A stretch of 64,000 nucleotides of DNA from Pedobacter frigiditerrae (GTDB lineage Bacteria; Bacteroidota; Bacteroidia; Sphingobacteriales; Sphingobacteriaceae): positions 42,485 through 106,484 of the forward strand of contig NZ_SJSK01000009.1 in the NCBI RefSeq assembly GCF_004331645.1, in the 5' to 3' direction. The notes below the pieces were generated by a model. It was not told where the DNA came from and searched no databases. It was given only the letters and a program-made list of their open reading frames with translations. The position numbers and the translations under genes were made by a program. Shown here in pieces: positions 17,799 to 26,371 of the stretch (the stretch's first letter is position 1; the number at the start of each line of letters is the position of its first letter).

Positions 17799-19667
17799 AT
17801 GACGCTTATGAGAAACCTATTCCTTTTCACCATCTTAATTCTATCTAATTTCTTAGCTACTGCTCAAGAAAATCAAATCTCAGCTATTTCTAAAATCACG
17901 AATGTAACCGTATTCATAAGTGGTGCGCAAGTATACAGGCAAACAGAAACGTTCGATGTTCCTCAGGGAGTAAGTCAATTTATTTTTGCTGGACTTTCAT
18001 CTGCAATAGATGTACAAAGCATACAAGCTAAGGGCGAAGGTAATTTTACCATTCTATCTGTAACCCAACAAAAGAATTTTTTATTAGAGAAGAAAAACTC
18101 TGAAGAGAAGGCAAATTACATCAATACTATTGCAGATTTAAATGAAAAAATATTGCTTTTAAGAAATGAGAGTGAGGTTTACAAGGCTGAAGAAGAAATG
18201 TTAGTTAAGAACCAGATTGTAATGGGGCCAAATGTAAACTACGATTTGGTGAAGTTAAAACAGGCACTTGACTTTCAGAAACAGAGATTGTCTGAGGCAA
18301 AAAACAAACAAATAGAAATTACTAGGGCAATAGCCAAACTTCAAACAGATTTAAATAAATACAACAATCAGTTAAATGAATTGAATGGTAAATCCTTAAA
18401 AAATTCAAATGATGTGATTGTAAAAGTCTCATCTAAACTAGTTACAAAGGGAAAATTTTCCTTAACCTATATGGTTAATAATGCTGGCTGGTATCCAACT
18501 TATGATATCAGGGCAAAGGATGTTTCTAGCCCGATTGAGTTAGTATACAAGGCAAATGTATCACAGAGCTCTGGTGAAGATTGGAAAAATGTGAGGTTGG
18601 CATTGTCATCAGGTAACCCTACAACTAATAGCACAAAACCTAGCTTAGGTACATATAACTTGGGATATATTAGGGATGGTTATTCAACTAACAATATCTC
18701 AACATCGAGTGTAAGAATAATCAAAGGTAAAGTTTTTGGTGATGATGGATTGGCTGTTCCAGGGGTTTCAATTCGTGTTAAAAACACTTCTGTGGGTACT
18801 TCAACAGATGTAAATGGAAATTATACCATTCAACTTCCTGTGGGTGCAATTACTTTAGTTGCCTCTTATATAGGCTATGTTACTAAAGAAATTCAAGCTA
18901 ATTCAAATTATCTAAATATCAATTTAGAGCCAGATAGTAAATCATTAGATGAAGTTGTGGTTGTAGGTTATGGTAGTTCAGATAAATCATATATAACAGG
19001 TTCAGTATCAAAAGCAAAAAAGGAAACCCATGCCGTAGAAGTTAACGCAGTTGAAAAACAGACAAATGTTGTGTTTGACATCAAAAACCCATATACTATT
19101 TTAAGCGATGGAAAACAGTTTGCTGTTGAGATAGGTGATTATGACTTTAAGGCAGATTACGAATATTTTGCAGCACCTAAACTAAGTGAGGAAGCTTTTT
19201 TAACGGCTAAAATTAATGGATTTAGCGAAGCTAATTTAATCAGTGGAGAAGCTAACATTTTCTTTGAAGGCACTTATTTAGGCAAGACATTGTTAGATGT
19301 TCAGAATTCTTCAGATACGTTAACTTTATCGCTAGGGACAGATAAAAATGTAATCATCAAAAGAGAGAAGCAAAAAGATTTTAATGAAAAACAGTTTATA
19401 GGCTCTTCTCAGAAAGATAGCAGAAGTTTTATAATTGATATCAAGAATAGAAAGTCTCAAGCCATTAATTTAATTATTGAAGACCAGTTGCCGATTTCTA
19501 CTAATAGTGATATTACCGTTGATAGGCAAGAAATTTCAAAAGCTAGGTATGATGAAACCAACGGAAAATTAACTTGGCAAATGGTTTTACAGCCTAATGA
19601 GCAAAAGAAGTTAGCTTTAAAATATCAAGTAAAATATCCTAAGAATAGGCCAATTAATTTGGAATAA
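17799..19667 (+). CDS. MuiA-type (DUF4139) secreted protein with embedded carboxypeptidase-regulatory-like domain
   Basis: 622 residues. A signal peptide (to about 22, LATAQ) is followed by the MuiA N-terminal domain (VTVFISGAQVYRQTETFDVP), a coiled coil of about 100 residues (95-200), and the opening of a DUF4139 domain (TYMVNNAGWYPTYDIRA). A beta-sandwich insert at about 308-385 (IIKGKVFGDDGLAVPGVS...IGYVTKEI) ends with DEVVVVGYGSSDKS, the linker usually seen before TonB plugs. DUF4139 then resumes to the end. Role unknown; the name comes from mucoidy inhibitor A. An ATG three codons later (17808) is an equally good start. Confidence 0.85.
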   Translation: MTLMRNLFLFTILILSNFLATAQENQISAISKITNVTVFISGAQVYRQTETFDVPQGVSQFIFAGLSSAIDVQSIQAKGEGNFTILSVTQQKNFLLEKKNSEEKANYINTIADLNEKILLLRNESEVYKAEEEMLVKNQIVMGPNVNYDLVKLKQALDFQKQRLSEAKNKQIEITRAIAKLQTDLNKYNNQLNELNGKSLKNSNDVIVKVSSKLVTKGKFSLTYMVNNAGWYPTYDIRAKDVSSPIELVYKANVSQSSGEDWKNVRLALSSGNPTTNSTKPSLGTYNLGYIRDGYSTNNISTSSVRIIKGKVFGDDGLAVPGVSIRVKNTSVGTSTDVNGNYTIQLPVGAITLVASYIGYVTKEIQANSNYLNINLEPDSKSLDEVVVVGYGSSDKSYITGSVSKAKKETHAVEVNAVEKQTNVVFDIKNPYTILSDGKQFAVEIGDYDFKADYEYFAAPKLSEEAFLTAKINGFSEANLISGEANIFFEGTYLGKTLLDVQNSSDTLTLSLGTDKNVIIKREKQKDFNEKQFIGSSQKDSRSFIIDIKNRKSQAINLIIEDQLPISTNSDITVDRQEISKARYDETNGKLTWQMVLQPNEQKKLALKYQVKYPKNRPINLE

Positions 19668-19675
19668 TCGAGAAA

Positions 19676-19749
19676 TTTGTCATTCAGGGCGAAGCGAAGG
19701 ATCTCAAGAGATTTACATTAGAGATTCCTCGTAAACTCGGAATGACAAA
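19676..19749. repeat. 74-bp MITE-like inverted-repeat element
   Basis: Perfect 10-bp terminal inverted repeats (TTTGTCATTC at 19676-19685, GAATGACAAA at 19740-19749) enclose AGGGCGAAGCGAAGGATCTC and related sequence. It sits between two convergent genes, where it could form a bidirectional terminator hairpin. Confidence 0.65.
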
Positions 19750-19754
19750 GTTTA

Positions 19755-20843
19755 TTAAGGATTCAATCCCTCAATCCCTAGCTTTTCAGCTAATTCATTT
19801 AAGTCTTTAACTACAACATCGATGATTGGGATGCCTGTTATTTTTCTTCCTCGTTCAAAATTATGCTCAGGTTCTCCTGGAATAATGACCTTTTTATCAG
19901 GGTCTATTGTTTTGGCACTTTTAAAACGCTCAATCCAATTATCCAAATGATTTTTAAAATCTTCTGCAGGGCGAAAACCATCTACACGCATTGCTCCTAA
20001 AAAATGGCCTAATCCTTCGCCTACTGGATTTGCTGATGGCTCCAAAAATGCAACAAAAGGCGGAACCCAAGGGCCATAATTGGCGCCAGAAAGCACGCCT
20101 GATAAAATATCCACAGTTGCACTTAATCCATAACCCTTGTGGCTGCCATGCTCTTTGTCGCTACCCAAAGGCAATAGAGAACCACCACTTTTTAATTCAT
20201 TTGGATTGATGGAATTCTTTCCGTCCTTATCTTGTACCCAGCCATCAGGAATCTCCTTATTAGCTCTTTGTGCTATTTCTAATTTGCCGTTTGCAGCAGC
20301 TGCGGTAGCCATATCTACAATAACAGGTGGATATTTCCCCGCAGGGAACGCATAACACATTGGGTTGGTGCCCAATAAACGTTCATTGGCATAAGTAGGG
20401 GCAACCAACGGACTAGCATTGGTCATGCTAATGCCAATCATATCTTTTTCTACCGCCATTAATGCGTGGTATCCTGCAATGCCGAAATGATTAGAGTTTT
20501 TTACAGAAACCCAACCACTACCATATTTCTCTGCCTTTTCAATGGCAATTTTCATTGCAAAAGGAGCAACAACTAATCCTAAGCCAGCATCACCATCAAC
20601 AGTTGCCGTTGTAGGTGTTTCATAAACTACTTTAATGTTAGGTGTAGCATTAATCCTTTTCTTTTCCCACAAACGAACATAGCCACTTAAACGAGCCACG
20701 CCATGAGAATCAATACCCCTTAAATCAGATTTTATTAAAACATCTGTAGCTAATGCTGCGTGTTCATCAGAACACCCCATTTTTTTAAAAACTGCGTAGG
20801 TAAAAGTTCTAAGTTTGTCCTCGGTAAAAGTGATAAAGTTCAT
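19755..20843 (-). CDS. Ldh-family (malate/L-lactate-type) NAD(P)H oxidoreductase
   Basis: 362 residues of the type-2 malate/L-lactate dehydrogenase family (YlbC/MDH2 fold, not Rossmann). Visible family motifs: LRGIDSHGVARLSGY near 35-49 (with the conserved DSHG), VKNSNHFGIAGYHA near 115-128 (catalytic His), and EHGSHKGYGLSATVDILSG near 218-236. Cytoplasmic, reducing or oxidising a 2-keto/2-hydroxy acid with NAD(P). The exact substrate cannot be told from sequence. It is a single gene. A repeat stretch separates it from bshC upstream. Confidence 0.9.
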   Translation of the reverse strand: MNFITFTEDKLRTFTYAVFKKMGCSDEHAALATDVLIKSDLRGIDSHGVARLSGYVRLWEKKRINATPNIKVVYETPTTATVDGDAGLGLVVAPFAMKIAIEKAEKYGSGWVSVKNSNHFGIAGYHALMAVEKDMIGISMTNASPLVAPTYANERLLGTNPMCYAFPAGKYPPVIVDMATAAAANGKLEIAQRANKEIPDGWVQDKDGKNSINPNELKSGGSLLPLGSDKEHGSHKGYGLSATVDILSGVLSGANYGPWVPPFVAFLEPSANPVGEGLGHFLGAMRVDGFRPAEDFKNHLDNWIERFKSAKTIDPDKKVIIPGEPEHNFERGRKITGIPIIDVVVKDLNELAEKLGIEGLNP

Positions 20844-20850
20844 TTTATAG

Positions 20851-20915
20851 TATTGGGAAATGAATATTGCGTATTGAGATAATGTTTTCTAGCTTTCGGT
20901 CTCTCGGACTTTTCC
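20851..20915. repeat. TATTGCGTATTGAG and CTTTCGG-type repeats
   Basis: The TATTGGGAA...TATTGCGTATTGAGAT stretch (20851-20880) includes a 16-mer repeated exactly inside leuS. It is followed by CTTTCGGTCTCTCGGACTTT-type units (20892-20918), another low-complexity family. Confidence 0.6.
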
Positions 20916-20921
20916 GACTTT

Positions 20922-22508
20922 CTATGGCAACAACAAAGTAAAATCGCCACCCAAAGGTTGAAAGTTTTCTATTAATGAAGAAAGAAAATCTTCGCCATAA
21001 TTAACATACATTGGCGCAAGGTTTACTACTCTTTCTTGTAATGTTCCACTTGGAAAAAGTCTTGCTTTTACGTTTTCTATTTGTTTAAGAGAAACTCCAT
21101 GCTTCCTTTTTTCTGCTTTAAAAAGTTTTTTCTCAAGATTACCTAACAAATGGTTGGTTTTAGTTTTAGCAGAATCAGTCGCTTTTTCTAAAGTTTTATC
21201 AATCTTAAAAGCATTTAGTTTTATTTGATCAAAGATTCCCTGTACGGCCCTAATTTCATCAGCTAAACTTAAAACAGATTCGCTGTTTTTCTTAATCCAT
21301 ATATTTTTTAGTTCTTCGGTAGGTAAAAAAGCATCTTCTAGTTTAAAGCCTAATTTATTTAAGTTTTGAGCACTTCTTTTATCAACCAGCAATGCTGAAT
21401 TACGGAGTAAAAGCACAGGGAAATCAACTTTGTAGAAATCGAAATTTGCTTTTAATTGCATCCAATAAGAAACCTCCGCACCACCACCAATGTAGGCGAT
21501 ATTGGGTAAGATCACTTCTTGGTATAAAGGTCTCATGATTACATTCGGACTAAATCTTTCTGGATGAGTTTCAATTTCCTTCAGTAATTCTTCTTTAGTA
21601 AAACTGATGTCTGTATGATTTACCGTAAAGAGATTATTTTTTTCAATTATTCTTTCACGGAGATTATCTATCAAGTAAAAGAAATTGATATTTCTTCCGT
21701 TTACTTGGGTTTTGTAACCATTTTGCTCTAGAGTTTCGCTAGTTTTTTCAGTTAGATGCGCACTGTTTTGCTCTGTAATATCTTGTTTGATGATGGCACT
21801 AAACTGTTTTTTTAATTTAGTGTCATCGGCGTTTATAATTACTAAACCATATCTTTCAAATAAGCTATTTACTAACACCCTAGTGGCATCTGCTAGATTG
21901 TCGTTTTCCAAATAGGCCTGTTCAACTAGTTTCGCTAATTTTTTTCCATTTTTACTAATGCCTAGATAAGCTTTATAAGCCATAACAGCTGCTTCAACTG
22001 TTTTTGTGCTTAATCTGCCAGTTGCACCGTTAGTTTGCTGTATCCAACTTATGTTTTTTTCATCAACGCTAACATGGTTAATTTCCTCAAAATCATGGTC
22101 TTCAGTAGCCATCCAATAAATTGGGATAAAATTCTTTTCAGGATAAGCAATTTTTAACTCAAGTGCTAAATTTATAGTGGTTACAATTTTGTAGATGAAG
22201 TATAAAGGACCTGTAAATAAATTAAGCTGGTGCCCAGTTGTAATGGTAAAAGTATTTTCATCTGCCAGCAAATTAATGTTATGATTTACTGACTTATTAG
22301 TCTTTACATTTTGATACTGTTGGTTTAATACCTCAACTAACTCAGCCCTATCACCCTTAAAATTTCGTGCATCAACAGCTCTTTTTAAGCCTTCCATATC
22401 GGGACGAAAACTGTAAAAAGGTTTTAGGAATTCCTCGTCATTTACATAATCTAAAACAAGTTTAGAGAACGAATGTGTGTCTTGGTAAGAGATGTATTTT
22501 GCCTTCAT
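20922..22508 (-). CDS. bshC: Bacillithiol biosynthesis cysteine-adding enzyme BshC
   Basis: 528 residues. BshC is assigned to the last step of bacillithiol synthesis, adding cysteine to glucosaminyl-malate in the cytoplasm. The diagnostic motifs TTGHQLNLFTGPLYFIYKI (near 90-108) and YWMATEDHDFEEIN (near 131-144) are present, with the C-terminal coiled coil (EKRKHGVSLKQIENVKARL) and the ending LPLGG-like GGDFTLLLP. Length fits the family (about 530). bshA and bshB are not in the window, which is normal because the genes are scattered in Bacteroidota. Confidence 0.93.
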   Translation of the reverse strand: MKAKYISYQDTHSFSKLVLDYVNDEEFLKPFYSFRPDMEGLKRAVDARNFKGDRAELVEVLNQQYQNVKTNKSVNHNINLLADENTFTITTGHQLNLFTGPLYFIYKIVTTINLALELKIAYPEKNFIPIYWMATEDHDFEEINHVSVDEKNISWIQQTNGATGRLSTKTVEAAVMAYKAYLGISKNGKKLAKLVEQAYLENDNLADATRVLVNSLFERYGLVIINADDTKLKKQFSAIIKQDITEQNSAHLTEKTSETLEQNGYKTQVNGRNINFFYLIDNLRERIIEKNNLFTVNHTDISFTKEELLKEIETHPERFSPNVIMRPLYQEVILPNIAYIGGGAEVSYWMQLKANFDFYKVDFPVLLLRNSALLVDKRSAQNLNKLGFKLEDAFLPTEELKNIWIKKNSESVLSLADEIRAVQGIFDQIKLNAFKIDKTLEKATDSAKTKTNHLLGNLEKKLFKAEKRKHGVSLKQIENVKARLFPSGTLQERVVNLAPMYVNYGEDFLSSLIENFQPLGGDFTLLLP

Positions 22509-22555
22509 GTTATACGAAATTAACTTAATTTACTAAACATTTTTAGGCGTGAGAT

Positions 22556-23887
22556 TTATTTTACAATTTGTCCATACAGGTCGAAATCTTCTGCACGGTC
22601 TATCTTCACATTTACAAAACTTCCATTAGCTGCATAACCAGAATTTGCATCAATCAAAACTTCATTGTCAACCTCAGGAGAATCAAATTCGGTACGTCCA
22701 ATAAAGAAATCGCCCTCTTTTCTGTCGATTAAAACTTTATAGGTTTTTCCAACTTTCTCTTGATTGATATCGAATGAAATACCTTGTTGTAATTCCATTA
22801 TAGCATCTACACGAGCTTGTTTAATATCTTCAGGAACATCATCAATTAATTGATGTGCGTGAGTTTTTTCTTCGTGAGAATAAGTAAAGCAGCCTAAACG
22901 GTCAAAGCGAGTCTCCTCAACCCAATTGTACATTTCTTCGAAATCTTGCTCTGTTTCTCCAGGGTAACCACAAATTAAAGTGGTACGCATGGCGATGTTT
23001 GGAACTTTTGCTCTGATTTCATTTACAATATCTATGGTTTTTTGCTTCGTAATACCACGACGCATAGATTTTAACATGTTATCGGTAATGTGTTGTAAAG
23101 GCATATCTAGATACTTGCAAATGTTTTCTCGTTCGTTCATTGCATCTAAAATTTCCATCGGGAAACCAGATGGATAAGCATATTGTAATCTAATCCATTC
23201 AATTCCTTTTACATCTGATAAACGGCGTAGTAATTCATCTAAATTACGTTTGCCATATATATCTAAACCATAATAAGTAAGGTCTTGGGCAATTAGAATT
23301 AATTCTTTTGTCCCATTAGCTGCTAAAATTTTCGCTTCATTAACCAACTCGTTCATGTCTCTTGAAACGTGTTTACCACGCATTAATGGGATGGCGCAAA
23401 ATGAACAAGGACGATTACATCCTTCTGCAATTTTAAAATAAGCGAAGTGAGATGGAGTAGTTAATAAACGTTCTCCGATTAATTCATGTTTATAGTTTGC
23501 ACCTAAACTATGCAATATGTTTTCTAAATCGTTCGTGCCAAAAAAAGCATCAACGTTAGTAATTTCTGATTCAAGCTCTGGTTTATATCGCTCAGATAAG
23601 CATCCTGTAACAATTACCTTTCCAATTTTACCATCATCTTTTAATTGACTGTATTGTAGTATGGTATCAATAGATTCTTGTTTGGCATTATCGATAAATC
23701 CACAAGTATTAATGACTACAATATCATCTTTTCCCATTTTATTGGATTCATGTTCAACCAATAAATTATTACCACGTAACTGACCCATTAACACTTCAGA
23801 ATCATAAGTGTTTTTTGAGCAACCTAAAGTTATTACATTGATTTTAGGTTTAGTAACCGGTTTAACAAGCTTATTTTTAGTAATCAT
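22556..23887 (-). CDS. rimO: Ribosomal protein S12 methylthiotransferase
   Basis: 443 residues. Radical-SAM enzyme that adds a methylthio group to an aspartate of ribosomal protein S12. The N-terminal UPF0004 domain carries three cluster cysteines at about 23, 62 and 96 (LGCSKN, NTCGFI, TGCLSE). The radical-SAM CxxxCxxC is at 157-164 (CNRPCSFC), and a TRAM domain closes the protein. The LGCSKN form points to RimO rather than MiaB. The start is ATG 23887; the longer reading frame to 23962 would run into ftsY. It begins one base after the ftsY stop. Confidence 0.95.
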   Translation of the reverse strand: MITKNKLVKPVTKPKINVITLGCSKNTYDSEVLMGQLRGNNLLVEHESNKMGKDDIVVINTCGFIDNAKQESIDTILQYSQLKDDGKIGKVIVTGCLSERYKPELESEITNVDAFFGTNDLENILHSLGANYKHELIGERLLTTPSHFAYFKIAEGCNRPCSFCAIPLMRGKHVSRDMNELVNEAKILAANGTKELILIAQDLTYYGLDIYGKRNLDELLRRLSDVKGIEWIRLQYAYPSGFPMEILDAMNERENICKYLDMPLQHITDNMLKSMRRGITKQKTIDIVNEIRAKVPNIAMRTTLICGYPGETEQDFEEMYNWVEETRFDRLGCFTYSHEEKTHAHQLIDDVPEDIKQARVDAIMELQQGISFDINQEKVGKTYKVLIDRKEGDFFIGRTEFDSPEVDNEVLIDANSGYAANGSFVNVKIDRAEDFDLYGQIVK

Positions 23888-23888
23888 A

Positions 23889-24851
23889 TTAATTGAATAA
23901 AGAATTGACGAAATCTTTTTTATCGAACAATTGCAAATCGTCCACTTTTTCGCCAACACCAATATATTTTACGGGAATTTTAAATTGATCAGAAATACCA
24001 ATTACAACACCACCTTTAGCGGTACCATCTAATTTTGTAATGGCAAGTGCGTTCACGTCAGTAGCTTCGGTAAATTGCTTGCACTGCTCAAATGCATTTT
24101 GACCAGTTGAGCCATCTAACACTAACAAAATTTCGTGAGGTGCATTTGGAATTACCTTTTGCATTACACTTTTAATCTTCCCTAGTTCATTCATCAGGCC
24201 AATTTTATTATGTAAACGACCAGCAGTATCAATAATCACGACATCTTCTTTATTGGCAACTGCAGACTGTAAAGTGTCAAAAGCAACAGATGCTGGGTCT
24301 GAACCCATTGCTTGTGCAACAACCCTAACGCCAACACGTTCACCCCAAAGTTTAATTTGCTCTACAGCAGCAGCTCTAAAAGTATCAGCTGCGCCAAGCA
24401 CAACATTCAAACCTTCTCCTTTAAGTTTATGAGCAAGTTTACCAATGGTAGTTGTTTTTCCCACTCCATTAACCCCAACTACCATGATCACATAAGGTTT
24501 ATGATCTCCGTATTCGAAGTTTCTAAAATCATTACTATTGTTTTCAGCCAGTAAAAGCTGAATTTCATCACGTAGTAGATGATTTAACTCAGAAGTAGAT
24601 AAATATTTATCTTTTGCAACACGAGCCTGTATGCGATCTATGATTTTTAACGTAGTGGTAACGCCGACATCAGAAGTTACTAATACTTCTTCAAGGTTAT
24701 CTAATACATCATCATCAACTGTAGATTTACCAGCAACAGCTTTTGTGATTTTACTTAAAAAACCTTCTTTAGTTTTTTCTAAACCTTTATCTAAAGCTTC
24801 TTGAGCTTCAGGAGCAGTTTCTTTTTTCTTAAAAAAATCGAATAAACCCAT
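23889..24851 (-). CDS. ftsY: Signal recognition particle receptor FtsY
   Basis: 320 residues. GTPase that docks SRP-ribosome complexes at the membrane. A short acidic/basic N-terminus leads into the N domain (DDDVLDNLEEVLVTSDVGV, about 42-60) and the G domain, with GVNGVGKTTTIGKLA (P-loop), DTFRAAAVEQ, DTAGRLHNK, TKLDGTAKGG and a GVGEKVDDLQLF end. It lacks the long acidic A domain of E. coli FtsY. rimO is transcribed with it. A terminator separates it from the ribosomal protein genes upstream. Confidence 0.97.
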   Translation of the reverse strand: MGLFDFFKKKETAPEAQEALDKGLEKTKEGFLSKITKAVAGKSTVDDDVLDNLEEVLVTSDVGVTTTLKIIDRIQARVAKDKYLSTSELNHLLRDEIQLLLAENNSNDFRNFEYGDHKPYVIMVVGVNGVGKTTTIGKLAHKLKGEGLNVVLGAADTFRAAAVEQIKLWGERVGVRVVAQAMGSDPASVAFDTLQSAVANKEDVVIIDTAGRLHNKIGLMNELGKIKSVMQKVIPNAPHEILLVLDGSTGQNAFEQCKQFTEATDVNALAITKLDGTAKGGVVIGISDQFKIPVKYIGVGEKVDDLQLFDKKDFVNSLFN

Positions 24852-24865
24852 AGAATGATAATAAA

Positions 24866-24902
24866 ATAAAAAAGCCCTTCCGTTAAATACGGAACGGCTT
24901 TT
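24866..24902 (-). terminator. Terminator after the rpmB-rpmG-DUF4295 cluster
   Basis: On the minus strand AAAAGCCGTTCCGT pairs with ACGGAAGGGCTTTT (one mismatch) around a five-base loop, followed by a T-rich tract. It lies 22 nt after the DUF4295 stop. Confidence 0.75.
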
Positions 24903-24923
24903 ATGCTATACGTGAATTAGCTA

Positions 24924-25085
24924 TTACTTGCTGATACCAGCAATCGCATCTTTAACGTGATCGTTATGTACAATGATTTCTTTAAAAGAATAAGCACCAG
25001 TTTTTGGTGATTTATTCATTGTGATAACTTTTGAATATTCTTTTCCTGTACCCGTTTTTAGGGTTGCAACTACTTTCTTAGCCAT
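24924..25085 (-). CDS. DUF4295 family small ribosome-associated-cluster protein
   Basis: 53 residues, starting MAKKVVATLKTGTGKEYSKV and ending AIAGISK. It is very basic and has the usual length for DUF4295, a Bacteroidota-specific small protein almost always found after rpmG. Its place in the rpmB-rpmG operon suggests a ribosome-linked role; a homologous protein has been discussed as a lineage-specific ribosomal protein, but I infer this only from context. It has no cysteine or other catalytic motif. Confidence 0.88.
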   Translation of the reverse strand: MAKKVVATLKTGTGKEYSKVITMNKSPKTGAYSFKEIIVHNDHVKDAIAGISK

Positions 25086-25154
25086 GTCTTTATAATTTTA
25101 AATGATTAGCGATAGATTGATAGAATTAAACTTTCTATCCTTAAATCTTTAACC

Positions 25155-25337
25155 TTATTTAATTTCTTTATGTACGGTTACTTTTTTCAATACTGGATTG
25201 AATTTTTTCAATTCTAAACGCTCAGTAGTGTTTTTACGGTTTTTTGTAGAAATGTATCTAGACATACCTGGCATACCGCTAGTTTTATGTTCTGTACATT
25301 CTAGAATAACTTGTACTCTGTTACCTTTTTTTGCCAT
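25155..25337 (-). CDS. rpmG: 50S ribosomal protein L33
   Basis: 60 residues, highly basic. The core CTEHKTSG...SRYISTKNRKNTTERLELKKF is the L33 pattern. Only one cysteine is present, so this is the zinc-free form (no CxxC pairs). It lies between rpmB (41 bases upstream) and the DUF4295 gene, all on the minus strand. Confidence 0.95.
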   Translation of the reverse strand: MAKKGNRVQVILECTEHKTSGMPGMSRYISTKNRKNTTERLELKKFNPVLKKVTVHKEIK

Positions 25338-25377
25338 TTTATTATTTTTTTATGCCGATTAATCGACAAAATGTTAT

Positions 25378-25611
25378 TTACAAATATCCTTTTTTCATGA
25401 AGCGGTTAAGAGCCTCAGAAATACCAATTTTATTAATGGTTTTAATAGCTGAAGTTGACACTTTTAGTGTAATCCAAGTATTATCCTCAGGAATATAAAA
25501 TTTCTGAAGTTGAAGGTTAGGATAAAATTTACGTTTCGTTTTAACGTTCGAGTGAGAAACATTAAATCCCGACATCGCCATTTTTCCGGTTAAATCACAA
25601 ACTCTTGACAT
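25378..25611 (-). CDS. rpmB: 50S ribosomal protein L28
   Basis: 77 residues, beginning MSRVCDLTGKMAMSGFNVSH, the L28 N-terminal signature, and continuing with KRKFYPNLQ and STSAIKTINKIGI. Basic, cytoplasmic, part of the large subunit. It is the first gene of rpmB-rpmG-DUF4295; the region before it contains GATATTTGC on the minus strand (25663-25670), one base off the TAnnTTTG consensus. Confidence 0.95.
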   Translation of the reverse strand: MSRVCDLTGKMAMSGFNVSHSNVKTKRKFYPNLQLQKFYIPEDNTWITLKVSTSAIKTINKIGISEALNRFMKKGYL

Positions 25612-25702
25612 GACTTTATTATTATGTTGATTATTTTGCTACTTAATTTTTTTAAGAGTGTGCAAATATCAGAATTATTTTTGTAAACATCAAGAGTGAT
25701 TG

Positions 25703-26200
25703 CTAATTATTTTTTAATTCTATTCCAATATTCCATTCGCCTGCTTCAGTTAACTCTAAATCTATGTGTTCCTTGCCACTATGAAGTTTAAGGCGGAGCG
25801 GAAACTCTATATCTGTTAGCTTGAATAAGTTTCTTACATTGGTGTCTTTGCTCATTTTAATATCCGTATATTTTCCTGTTAAAATGTCGATCTTGTCAAA
25901 AATGGGTACAGAACCATCTTCTGTATATTTTCTATTACTTTGCAGTATATTTCCTTGTATTCCATTTGAACTTGGAATTGGCGTAGGAAACCCAAATCGG
26001 AAATACACAATGTTTTCTTTTGCTTTTTTAGTTTTATTGAAATTTACGCTTTGAATGTTTTCACTTTTTGAAAAAAGAAAATAGTTTTTGCCTTTTTTTA
26101 AGGTGTCAGATTGATGATAAGTATGTCTATTAACATTTTTTGCAGTTGACGTTAATGAAAAAGTAAATAAGGCGATAGAAAAAAAAAGGAAAATTCTCAT
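25703..26200 (-). CDS. Hypothetical secreted protein
   Basis: 165 residues with a signal peptide (hydrophobic 3-17, probable cleavage near TSTAK). The mature part has no cysteine and no known motif; it alternates polar and hydrophobic residues (NIVYFRFGFPTPIPSSNGIQ, LRLKLHSGKEHIDLELTEAGEW), which suggests a beta fold. Single gene between the L28 operon and acs. I do not recognise the family. Confidence 0.65.
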   Translation of the reverse strand: MRIFLFFSIALFTFSLTSTAKNVNRHTYHQSDTLKKGKNYFLFSKSENIQSVNFNKTKKAKENIVYFRFGFPTPIPSSNGIQGNILQSNRKYTEDGSVPIFDKIDILTGKYTDIKMSKDTNVRNLFKLTDIEFPLRLKLHSGKEHIDLELTEAGEWNIGIELKNN

Positions 26201-26371
26201 TAGATTCTTTTAATTATTAGAATAAGCAAATATAACGTTTGAAAGATGTTTTAGTATATTATATTAAATATTCTAGAAACAATGAATATTTGATGCAATT
26301 TGAAAACCTTAATCAATTATAATTTTTTAAATTAGCCAACTTCTAAATAAAAAATTTATTCAAGCCAAAAA

